A stretch of 9,538 nt of DNA from an uncultured Erysipelotrichaceae bacterium (lineage in GTDB: Bacteria; Bacillota_I; Bacilli_A; Erysipelotrichales; Erysipelotrichaceae). The notes under the pieces were generated by a model. That model was not told the DNA's origin, searched no databases, and was given only the letters and a program-made list of their open reading frames with translations. The DNA is taken from assembly GCA_937874965.1 (NCBI GenBank), contig CALNCD010000268.1, positions 1 to 9,538 of the forward strand, written 5' to 3'. Made by a program: the position numbers and the translations under genes. Below, piece after piece: positions 1-5,637 of the stretch (its first letter is position 1; the number at the start of each line of letters is the position of its first letter).

Positions 1-535
1 CTGCGACCAGGCCGATCCGACCGCCCTTCTTAAGATTCTCGAGGGAAGGCACTGTAAAAAAGACATTGCAGGTACCGATAAGCTGTCTTGTCCGCTCAAC
101 AATCTCATTGAAACCCAATTGACCCTGTGCAACCAGCCGAGCTGCTTCCATGGCTAGGAAACCGCTGCCGATGCTGATATTCTTGGAATCAATCACTTCA
201 ATGGTCAGATGCTCTTGGCTTTCACTCATCAAACGCAACGCATTATAGGTTCCGCTTAGACCGCTAGAAATGCAGACTGCAACGACATGAGTATAGCCTG
301 CATCAACAAGTCTGTCCAAGGTGGTCAGGATGTCCTCACCACTCGGCAATGACGTCTTGGGAATTTCTTTTTCCATCCGCCGGAAGAGTTCCTCTTCGGT
401 GATTGAAACCTGATCAATATACTCACCATCCGAGAAGCTTAATCGCAATGGTAATACAAAAATGCCGTACTGCTCAATAAACGCTTTGGGAACATCAGTT
501 CCAGAATCAATCAATACCGCAATTTTCTCAGTCAT
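1..535 (-). CDS. DegV family fatty-acid-binding protein, 3' end cut by window
   Basis: The first 178 residues of a protein usually about 280 long are present; the C-terminus lies beyond the left edge. Visible family marks are the N-terminal VLIDSGTDVP (residues 7-16), KTSLPSGED (60-68), ISSGLSGTYN (89-98) and LENLKKGGRIG near the window edge. DegV proteins are cytosolic, bind one fatty acid, and in several Firmicutes act as fatty-acid-binding subunits (FakB) that present exogenous fatty acids to the kinase FakA. Whether this paralogue does so cannot be told here, since no fakA is in view. The start is the ATG at 533-535 with GGAGGA at 541-546. It overlaps the end of the upstream DUF1836 gene by 8 nt, so the two are probably co-transcribed and translationally coupled. 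Family assignment is firm; the exact ligand is unknown. Confidence 0.93.
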   Translation of the reverse strand, partial: MTEKIAVLIDSGTDVPKAFIEQYGIFVLPLRLSFSDGEYIDQVSITEEELFRRMEKEIPKTSLPSGEDILTTLDRLVDAGYTHVVAVCISSGLSGTYNALRLMSESQEHLTIEVIDSKNISIGSGFLAMEAARLVAQGQLGFNEIVERTRQLIGTCNVFFTVPSLENLKKGGRIGLVA

Positions 536-1064
536 GTTCTTCCTCCGATGCATCAGTATGATGCAGTAAATATAATGTAATCTTTTGCGAGACATACGAA
601 ACCAAGGCCATTTCAACAGTCAGGTTATCCTCAAAGCTTAAAATATTGAGCTGTACCGTCGTTGGATCGACAATTGCTTGGGAGAGCACCTTGACCGTTA
701 ATTCCAGTTGATCCACAAAATGATTAAACGCCTGCTCCGTGCCGTACCGGGATTTCTGCATGCGAATCCCTTTTTCGATGTCCTGCAAGGCCAAAACTTC
801 CTTCAGGACACTGATCACGATAATGTACGCTAAATGGGACCTGGAATACTTTTTCTTGTGCGGCGCAGGAAGCAGCTTCTGCTTGACATAGTTATTGATC
901 ATCGCTGCTGTAACGACCTTTGAATCCTCACTCAAAGACGTCTGGACAAAGGTATTGACATACTCCAACACCTGGTCCATATAAAGATCCAAGGTTGGCA
1001 GTTGATCCCAGCGAGGGAGCTGAAGATCACTCAATTGGTTAAGCCACGCTTCTAAATCATTCAT
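528..1064 (-). CDS. DUF1836 domain protein (putative MerR-like HTH regulator)
   Basis: A 178-residue cytosolic protein. LPRWDQLPTLDLYMDQV (16-32), TAAMINNYVKQKLLPAP (52-68) and KKYSRSHLAYIIVISVLK (71-88) form the characteristic DUF1836 core. That core resembles a winged helix-turn-helix of the MerR type, with the MINNYV segment as part of the DNA-recognition region. The C-terminal half is helical and unassigned. The gene lies directly upstream of degV with an 8-nt overlap, an arrangement that suggests a shared role or shared regulation. The start at 1062-1064 has only a weak ribosome site (AAGGT). A candidate promoter and an inverted repeat lie just upstream, which would suit autoregulation, but DNA binding is inferred from the fold and not shown. 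Target genes are unknown. Confidence 0.85.
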   Translation of the reverse strand: MNDLEAWLNQLSDLQLPRWDQLPTLDLYMDQVLEYVNTFVQTSLSEDSKVVTAAMINNYVKQKLLPAPHKKKYSRSHLAYIIVISVLKEVLALQDIEKGIRMQKSRYGTEQAFNHFVDQLELTVKVLSQAIVDPTTVQLNILSFEDNLTVEMALVSYVSQKITLYLLHHTDASEEEHD

Positions 1065-1075
1065 AGAATTACCTT

Positions 1076-1096
1076 ATCTAGTTTCTATTACTAGAT
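1076..1096. promoter_or_regulatory. Inverted repeat upstream of DUF1836 gene (possible operator)
   Basis: The perfect 7-bp arms ATCTAGT (1076-1082) and ACTAGAT (1090-1096) are separated by 7 nt. An extra ACTAGA at 1100-1105 repeats the right arm with a 10-bp period. On the minus strand the dyad overlaps the candidate -10 region and the expected transcription start of the DUF1836-degV unit. That is a suitable position for a repressor site, possibly for the HTH protein encoded directly downstream. No known regulator consensus was recognised. Confidence 0.45.
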
Positions 1097-1121
1097 TACA
1101 CTAGAAATGCTGCCGCGTCAA
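1093..1121 (-). promoter_or_regulatory. Candidate promoter for DUF1836-degV
   Basis: On the minus strand TTGACG (1116-1121) is followed after 17 nt by TAATCT (1093-1098). An alternative -10, TGTAAT (1095-1100), would give a short 15-nt spacer. It lies in the 63-nt gap after the PAP2 gene. That gap has no convincing terminator, so read-through from PAP2 is also possible. Confidence 0.4.
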
Positions 1122-1127
1122 GACATA

Positions 1128-1679
1128 TTATACCGTTTCACTGAACCATTTCACGGATATCAGCTTCGGGTACAATATTCTCGTATAAAGAAGGGATCCT
1201 AGGTAGCCCAAAAGCAATCCAAGCACCCCTCCGCCAAGGACATCCGTCGGATAATGGACGAAGAGATAGAGCCTGGAAAAGGCAATTATCACTGCGAGAA
1301 ACAATGCCAATGGCGCTTCTTTGCGCTTCAGAAACAGCAGATACCCTGCAGCAGCAAACGAACTGGCAGTATGGCCAGAGGGAAATGATGTTGAGTTCGG
1401 CGCAGGAATCAGCAAGTGAATATCAACTTCAGTAAACGGGCGAGGACGCTGGACAATTAATTTGATGAAGCCTTCCACCAGACCCAACTCAACCAGAAGG
1501 ACAAGTGCTAACCCTACTGCGAGGATGCGGGTTTTGCGTGTTGTCAGAAAAAGAAGCACCATAACAATCCAGATAAACCCATTATCACCAAGCTTAGTAA
1601 CCGAAACCATCACTGTATTCATGATCGGGCTGGAAAAAACCCGTTGAATCCACTCAAGAATACTTAAATCAAGCGTCAT
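1128..1679 (-). CDS. PAP2-superfamily membrane phosphatase
   Basis: A 183-residue polytopic membrane protein with all three PAP2 signature motifs. These are KLIVQRPRP (K73 to P81, the KX6RP motif), PSGH (100-103) and SRLYLFVHYPTDVLGG (135-150), with catalytic H103 and H142. Such enzymes remove phosphate from lipid phosphates on the outer face of the membrane, for example phosphatidic acid, phosphatidylglycerol phosphate or undecaprenyl pyrophosphate. The substrate cannot be chosen from sequence. About five to six hydrophobic segments are visible and the length is normal for compact bacterial members. The ATG at 1677-1679 is the first possible start because an in-frame TAG lies two codons upstream. 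It has no good ribosome site of its own, but it sits inside the end of an 18-codon leader ORF with a strong GGAGG site, suggesting translational coupling. Confidence 0.93.
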   Translation of the reverse strand: MTLDLSILEWIQRVFSSPIMNTVMVSVTKLGDNGFIWIVMVLLFLTTRKTRILAVGLALVLLVELGLVEGFIKLIVQRPRPFTEVDIHLLIPAPNSTSFPSGHTASSFAAAGYLLFLKRKEAPLALFLAVIIAFSRLYLFVHYPTDVLGGGVLGLLLGYLGSLLYTRILYPKLISVKWFSETV

Positions 1680-1725
1680 GGACTAACCCGGTCACTTTCA
1701 ATCTACGTTTTGTTTTATTCGTCAT
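1669..1725 (-). CDS. Candidate 18-residue leader ORF overlapping the PAP2 start
   Basis: An ATG at 1723-1725 follows GGAGG (1734-1738) with ideal 8-nt spacing and opens a frame encoding MTNKTKRRLKVTGLVHDA. It ends with TGA at 1669-1671, eleven nt inside the PAP2 coding region. The peptide is basic and has no recognised homologue. The PAP2 ATG has no good ribosome site, so ribosomes finishing this ORF could restart at the overlapping PAP2 ATG. The alternative is a frameshift that has separated an older N-terminal extension from PAP2. However, the PAP2 N-terminus at 1679 already looks complete for the family. Confidence 0.4.
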   Translation of the reverse strand: MTNKTKRRLKVTGLVHDA

Positions 1726-1787
1726 ACGATAAACCTCCATCCCTATTTTAACAAACTTTCACCGCAGACACGATGATAATCCTTTAA

Positions 1788-1812
1788 TCTAGTGTATAAT
1801 AAACCTAGAGGT
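1788..1812 (+). promoter_or_regulatory. -10 element, CTAG dyad and RBS of small membrane protein gene
   Basis: A perfect TATAAT lies at 1795-1800, with no convincing -35 upstream, so an activator or other contacts may be needed. TCTAG (1788-1792) and CTAGA (1805-1809) form a dyad flanking the -10. AGAGG at 1807-1811 is a ribosome site 6 nt before the ATG at 1818. The AATCTAGT sequence at 1786-1793 also occurs in the DUF1836 promoter on the other strand. Confidence 0.5.
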
Positions 1813-1817
1813 CTACT

Positions 1818-2252
1818 ATGGAAAAAAAATTAAGCTCAACCCAATTGAATCTGCTCCTGATCGGACTCTGTACGATATTCGGAATCACTGTACTCTTTAC
1901 ACCGTTCTACTTGTTGAGTATTGCGTTGTTTACATTTGCTATCCTTCTGACATATGCACAGCTCACCTCATCTCGTAAGCAAGAAGTTCAGGCAAGCGAA
2001 GAAGACATAACACTTCCTGTTCAACATGAAGAATTGAAACAGGAACAATTCGCTGAAGAATCACCTGAATCTTATGAAGGAACAATGGAGGTCCTCTCAC
2101 AGAAATCAGTACACCCTGAAATAGGATCAAAGCTGAATGAAAAAAAACAACCCAGAAAACCCTTTAAAATGGATATTCTGAGTTGGATTATCTATGCATT
2201 GATTGCTGTCTTCGCAGTTCTCTTCATTCTCACCCTGCTATCCATCATCTAA
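1818..2252 (+). CDS. Small hypothetical membrane protein
   Basis: I do not recognise this 144-residue protein. Residues 11-49 are strongly hydrophobic and long enough for two membrane segments, with a turn near the Thr-Pro at 28-29. A charged, Glu- and Gln-rich stretch follows (52-118), acidic up to about residue 83 and basic near 109-117 (KKQPRKPFK). A final hydrophobic segment spans 119-144 up to the C-terminus. This gives an apparent three-helix protein with a roughly 70-residue soluble loop and no catalytic motif. With the basic flanks placed inside the cell, the loop would be cytosolic, but topology was judged only by eye. The gene is transcribed alone, divergent from PAP2, with its own -10, ribosome site and terminator. 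Even composition and a good RBS support it being real. Confidence 0.8.
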   Translation: MEKKLSSTQLNLLLIGLCTIFGITVLFTPFYLLSIALFTFAILLTYAQLTSSRKQEVQASEEDITLPVQHEELKQEQFAEESPESYEGTMEVLSQKSVHPEIGSKLNEKKQPRKPFKMDILSWIIYALIAVFAVLFILTLLSII

Positions 2253-2270
2253 GGGCAATGCCCTTTTTTT
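2251..2270 (+). terminator. Intrinsic terminator of small membrane protein gene
   Basis: AAGGGC (2251-2256) pairs with GCCCTT (2260-2265) around a three-base loop, followed by an unbroken T run to 2270. The last two bases of the TAA stop codon form the base of the stem. On the other strand only a short T run follows the hairpin, so it is a weak stop for the convergent lactonase transcript. Confidence 0.85.
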
Positions 2271-2280
2271 ATTGATTTCC

Positions 2281-3228
2281 TTAACCAATAATGCAGACTA
2301 CCTCTGGAACAGCAAGCTCACTGTGTTTTTCAAGAATCAGTCCGGTAGTCGTATCACGCTTGAAAACCGAGACCGCATCAGAATCCATATTACCCACAAG
2401 CACCCATTGGCCATTGCTTGAAAGAATGAAATCCCGAGGATGCACTCCTCCGCAACCGGTTTCCTGCACTTTTGTTAATCCTTCAGGCCCACTGCGGAAA
2501 ACAGTGAGTGTATCCCCTTGACGATTACTGGCATAGAGAAATTGTCCATCAGGACTGAGACGGATTGCGGCACCGCTGCGACGTTTTTCTTCAGGGTCCA
2601 GCATATCACGGCGTTCCAGCAACGCCAATCCATCTTCCTTATAACTGTATGTCAGGATCTGGCTGCTCAATTCGCAGATGCAATAGAGACGTTCTTTGTC
2701 AAATGCCAGATGGCGGGGACCGTCATTGGCTTCAGTCCGTATCGTTTGCTTCAGCACAAGGCGGCGGTTGACAAGGTAATATTCATGAATGGCATCGTGA
2801 CCAAGATCGCAGACGAATACTGTTTGCGTATAGGGATTATAATCCACAAAATGGGCATGTGACCCTGGTTCATATGTTACGCGTTGGATCTCTGTGAGAT
2901 GATCGTGATCGAGGGAGTAGAGAATAATGGTCCCCGTATGATAATTAGCGCTGGCAACCAATCCTTCAAACTGGCTCACGTAACACGGAGCGGAACCAGG
3001 ATTGAGCTGGGTTTCCAGGCATTTTCCATCCTTCAGCAATGCAATCCCTCCATCATCTCCTTGTTTAAACACACTGATAATCAATGTCTCTCGCCGAGAA
3101 AGATAGGTAGGTGATCCGATTTCCTGATACAGCTGCAGATGTGAAAATTCCCCCGTTTGCTCATCAAAATCGGCTGTATAGAGACCATGACTTGTTTTTT
3201 TTGTGTACGTTCCAAAATATAGTTTCAT
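2281..3228 (-). CDS. Lactonase family 7-bladed beta-propeller protein
   Basis: A 315-residue cytosolic protein of the YbhE/YkgB lactonase group, whose studied members hydrolyse 6-phosphogluconolactone in the pentose phosphate pathway. Repeating propeller-blade signatures run through the protein: YFGTYT (4-9), GSHAHFVDYNP (122-132), GPRHLAF (170-176), GAAIRLSPDGQFLYASNR (219-236) and HPRDFILSSNGQWVLVGN (263-280). Length is slightly short for the family (about 340). The frame could begin at a GTG at 3232-3234, but AGAGG (3234-3238) overlaps it. The ATG at 3226-3228 has correct spacing and begins with the family-like MKLYFGTYT, so it is chosen. No other pentose phosphate gene is in the window. 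Substrate is inferred from family only; other propeller functions are possible. Confidence 0.88.
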   Translation of the reverse strand: MKLYFGTYTKKTSHGLYTADFDEQTGEFSHLQLYQEIGSPTYLSRRETLIISVFKQGDDGGIALLKDGKCLETQLNPGSAPCYVSQFEGLVASANYHTGTIILYSLDHDHLTEIQRVTYEPGSHAHFVDYNPYTQTVFVCDLGHDAIHEYYLVNRRLVLKQTIRTEANDGPRHLAFDKERLYCICELSSQILTYSYKEDGLALLERRDMLDPEEKRRSGAAIRLSPDGQFLYASNRQGDTLTVFRSGPEGLTKVQETGCGGVHPRDFILSSNGQWVLVGNMDSDAVSVFKRDTTTGLILEKHSELAVPEVVCIIG

Positions 3229-3233
3229 AAGCA

Positions 3234-3253
3234 CCTCTGCCTGTAGTATAGCA
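3234..3253 (-). promoter_or_regulatory. Extended -10 promoter element and RBS of lactonase gene
   Basis: On the minus strand TGCTATACT (3245-3253) is an extended -10 (TGnTATAAT-like). No good -35 is seen. AGAGG at 3234-3238, 5 nt before the ATG at 3228, decides the start codon. The promoter diverges from that of ahpC within a 143-nt spacer. Confidence 0.5.
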
Positions 3254-3306
3254 CATTCTTTTCAGGTAACTTGTGAATTCGACTGTGGATTTAACACAAC
3301 TTCTAA

Positions 3307-3334
3307 TTGATAACCATTCTCAATATGGTATACT
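3307..3334 (+). promoter_or_regulatory. ahpC promoter
   Basis: TTGATA (-35, 3307-3312) is followed after 16 nt by TATACT (-10, 3329-3334). A TG one base before the -10 makes it an extended -10. This is a near-consensus sigma-A promoter for the ahpC-ahpF unit. Confidence 0.72.
3308..3322. promoter_or_regulatory. Fur-type operator at ahpC promoter
   Basis: TGATAACCATTCTCA matches the 7-1-7 Fur-family inverted repeat TGATAATnATTATCA at 12 of 14 arm positions. It covers the -35 and the start of the spacer, so binding would block polymerase. It fits the Fur pattern better than the PerR pattern (TTATAATnATTATAA), although PerR is the usual regulator of ahpC in Firmicutes. A related site lies at the nox promoter. 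Confidence 0.6.
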
Positions 3335-3371
3335 ATTTCTAGGCTTTGTCCTAAGGAAAGAGGTTTTATTC

Positions 3372-3935
3372 ATGTCATTAATCCGCAAAAAAGTGAGTCC
3401 TTTCAACGCCACTGCATATTTCAACAATGAGTTTGTACCTGTCAGTGACAGCGATCTGCTTGGTCATTGGAGTGTGGTTGTTTTCTATCCCAATGATTTT
3501 ACATTCGTCTGCCCAACGGAGCTCGAGGAACTTGCCGGTCTCAAGGAAAAATTCGATAAGGAAGGGTGCACCATTTACTCTGTCTCGACTGACTCCCACT
3601 TCGTCCATAAAGCATGGCACGAAACATCAGAAGCTGTCGGTAAAGTCAATTATGCAATGATCGGTGATCCAAGCGGTGCCTTGGCTCGTGATTTCGATGT
3701 ATTGGTTGAAAAAGACTGGCAAGCCCTGCGTGGCAGCTTTGTCATCAATCCAGAAGGTGAAATCGTAGCCTACGAAGTCCATGATGGCGGTATCGGCCGT
3801 GAATTTACTGAGTTGCTGCGTAAAGTTCAAGCAGCTCGCTTTATCGCCGAGCATGATGGTCTTGTTTGCCCTGCCCATTGGAAACCTGGTGAAGAAACCA
3901 TTAAACCAAGTTTTGATCTCGTAGGCAAAATCTAA
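3372..3935 (+). CDS. ahpC: Alkyl hydroperoxide reductase peroxiredoxin subunit AhpC
   Basis: A 187-residue typical 2-Cys peroxiredoxin, exactly the usual AhpC length. The peroxidatic cysteine is C47 in FYPNDFTFVCPTE (38-50), the resolving cysteine is C166 in VCPAHW, and the active-site arginine is R120 in ALRGSF. It reduces H2O2, organic peroxides and possibly peroxynitrite in the cytosol, with electrons returned by the flavoprotein encoded one base downstream. An additional C66 is present. The frame is open back to a GTG at 3273, but that would run through the promoter. AGAGG at 3359-3363, 8 nt before the ATG at 3372, and the conserved MSLIRKK start fix this choice. The gene is probably derepressed through the Fur-family box overlapping its promoter. 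Confidence 0.97.
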   Translation: MSLIRKKVSPFNATAYFNNEFVPVSDSDLLGHWSVVVFYPNDFTFVCPTELEELAGLKEKFDKEGCTIYSVSTDSHFVHKAWHETSEAVGKVNYAMIGDPSGALARDFDVLVEKDWQALRGSFVINPEGEIVAYEVHDGGIGREFTELLRKVQAARFIAEHDGLVCPAHWKPGEETIKPSFDLVGKI

Positions 3936-3936
3936 G

Positions 3937-5535
3937 ATGTCAAACACTTACGATCTGATTATCATCGGTGCCGGTCCGGCTGGACTGAGTGCCGCCATTT
4001 ATGCTGGCCGCTCAAAATTAAAGACGTTGGTTCTCGATGCTCAAAAGAGCAGCGGGCAGATTCATATTACGTCAGAAGTCGTTAACTATCCAGGAATAAA
4101 GATGACCAGCGGGAGTGAATTGATTCAGACGATGCGTGAACAGGCGGAAAGCTTTCATGTCGAACTGAAAACTGAACAAGTCATCTCAATCAACGTTGAA
4201 GGTGTTTTGAAATCCGTTAAAACGGCTGCTGCAACATATGAAACTGTCGCAGTCATTCTGGCAACTGGTGCCAAGCCCCGGTCCTTGGGCTTCAAGGGTG
4301 AAGATACATTCAAGGGGCACGGCGTCGGCTATTGCGCAACCTGTGATGGTGAATTCTTCACTGGAAAAGATGTCTTTGTCATCGGCGCAGGATTCGCTGC
4401 CTGCGAAGAAGCCATCTTCCTGACCCGCTATGCCCGCAAAGTCTATTTGATTGCTCGTGAACCTGAATTCACCTGTTCACCAACCATCGGCGATAAAGTT
4501 AAAGCAAATTCAAAAATTGAAATTCACTTTAACACCGAAATCACCGAATTGGGAGGAGACAGTGTTCCCCGCTTTGCAACCTTCATCAATAATCAAACCC
4601 AAGAACATTGGGAGTACCGCGTGGATACTCCAAAAGAGACCTTCGGCGTCTTTGTCTTTGTAGGTTATCAACCCATCAACGCTCTCTTTAAAGATATGCT
4701 CGACGTCGACAGCATGGGCTATCTGATTGCCGATGATTTGATGCAGACCAAGGTAAATGGCATCTATGGAGCCGGAGACATTCGGCCAAAACGGCTTCGC
4801 CAGCTGGTTACTGCCATTTCTGACGGTGCTATTGCTGCAACAGAGGCTGAACATTACATCACCGAAACCAAGGAAGAACACAAGATTGTTATCGAAACAG
4901 AACAGAATGCAAATGCTCAATCCAAGCCGTCTTTCTTTGATGATGCACTTAAAGACCAAGTCAAACAAGTATTTGATCGGTTCCAGAATGATGTTACTGT
5001 TGAAGTAACACTTTCCGATAATCAGCTCAGTCAGGAAGCAGAATCCTTTATTTCAGACTTAGCAGCACTGAGTTCAAAAATCAAACTGATCAAAACCCGC
5101 AGTTCCTCGGAAATCAATACCCCGAAGATTGAACTTTTCGATCAGCACAACCAAGCTGTCGGCATCACCTATTATGGGGTACCCTCTGGTCATGAATTCA
5201 ATTCAATTATCCTCGCCCTTTACAACATTGCTGGACCAGGGCAGGCTATTGACGACGCGCAGCTCAGTAAAATTAAGGCATTGCCGCAAAGCAAATTGCA
5301 GATCGGGATGTCCCTCACCTGTACCCTATGCCCGACAGTTGTCCAGGCTGCACAGGTCTTGGCCCTGAATAATCCAGAAATTACCGTAGAAGTCATTGAT
5401 ATCTCCAAATTCAATGATTTCAAGGAAGAGCACACCATCATGAGTGTCCCTGCAATCGTTCTTAACGAGACTGTCGTTGATTTCGGGAAGAAAGAGCTCA
5501 ATGATCTTATCACCATGATTCAAACAACCGCTTAA
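3937..5535 (+). CDS. ahpF: AhpF-like peroxiredoxin reductase with reversed domain order
   Basis: A 532-residue FAD flavoprotein, likely the reductase of AhpC. Residues 1-310 form a thioredoxin-reductase-like module with FAD motif GAGPAG (11-16), redox CATC (C133, C136), nucleotide-fold GAGFAACEEA (150-159), GAGD (278-281) and an RQLVTAISDGAIAA FAD-binding segment (288-301). After a polar linker (about 310-333), residues 334-530 match the tandem thioredoxin-fold module of AhpF. The YGVPSGHEFNSIILAL segment (413-428) lies in the first fold, and LTCTLCPTVVQA (460-471, redox C462 and C465) lies in the second. In E. coli and Salmonella AhpF this module is N-terminal, so the order here is swapped. 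Neither HRRxxxR nor a usual GGGnSA motif is present, so pyridine-nucleotide use is uncertain. It starts 1 nt after the ahpC stop with only a weak GTAGG site, implying translational coupling. The symbol is by function; the gene may belong to a separate subfamily. Confidence 0.9.
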   Translation: MSNTYDLIIIGAGPAGLSAAIYAGRSKLKTLVLDAQKSSGQIHITSEVVNYPGIKMTSGSELIQTMREQAESFHVELKTEQVISINVEGVLKSVKTAAATYETVAVILATGAKPRSLGFKGEDTFKGHGVGYCATCDGEFFTGKDVFVIGAGFAACEEAIFLTRYARKVYLIAREPEFTCSPTIGDKVKANSKIEIHFNTEITELGGDSVPRFATFINNQTQEHWEYRVDTPKETFGVFVFVGYQPINALFKDMLDVDSMGYLIADDLMQTKVNGIYGAGDIRPKRLRQLVTAISDGAIAATEAEHYITETKEEHKIVIETEQNANAQSKPSFFDDALKDQVKQVFDRFQNDVTVEVTLSDNQLSQEAESFISDLAALSSKIKLIKTRSSSEINTPKIELFDQHNQAVGITYYGVPSGHEFNSIILALYNIAGPGQAIDDAQLSKIKALPQSKLQIGMSLTCTLCPTVVQAAQVLALNNPEITVEVIDISKFNDFKEEHTIMSVPAIVLNETVVDFGKKELNDLITMIQTTA

Positions 5536-5541
5536 GCTGTA

Positions 5542-5591
5542 AAAAGACCTCAGTTTCAAGGTACTGGAAGTTCCTTGAAACGAGGTCTTTT
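5542..5591. terminator. Bidirectional terminator between ahpF and citrate transporter gene
   Basis: AAAAGACCTC (5542-5551) and GTTTCAAGG (5553-5561) pair with CCTTGAAAC (5573-5581) and GAGGTCTTTT (5582-5591), leaving one bulged A (5552) and an 11-nt loop. The A run before and T run after allow it to work on both strands. It begins 7 nt after the ahpF stop. Confidence 0.88.
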
Positions 5592-5603
5592 GTCTACCTA
5601 CAA

Positions 5604-5631
5604 AGAAGAGCACCTTTCCAGGTGCTCTTCT
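5604..5631 (-). terminator. Terminator hairpin of citrate transporter gene
   Basis: AGAAGAGCACCT (5604-5615) and AGGTGCTCTTCT (5620-5631) form a perfect 12-bp stem with a four-base loop. It lies 6 nt beyond the transporter stop on the minus strand. The following T tract is short, but the first hairpin (5542-5591) provides a second barrier. Confidence 0.7.
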
Positions 5632-5637
5632 ATTACA

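Noticed and set aside
3229..3234. GTG start for the lactonase two codons upstream of the chosen ATG
   Set aside because: The GTG overlaps the ribosome binding site AGAGG, leaving no spacing, whereas the ATG at 3226-3228 is properly spaced.
3273..3371. Upstream GTG start giving AhpC a 33-residue N-terminal extension
   Set aside because: The stretch contains the ahpC promoter and Fur-type box and the extension has no family likeness. AGAGG at 3359-3363 and the standard MSLIRKK start favour the ATG at 3372.
4510..4968. 152-codon open frame on the minus strand opposite the AhpF-like gene
   Set aside because: It is antisense to well-defined flavoprotein domains, with no ribosome site and no recognisable motif.
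5542..5631. Two adjacent hairpins as a CRISPR-like or small RNA element
   Set aside because: The stems differ in sequence, there is no repeat-spacer pattern, and their position between convergent genes with A/T tracts is explained by termination.
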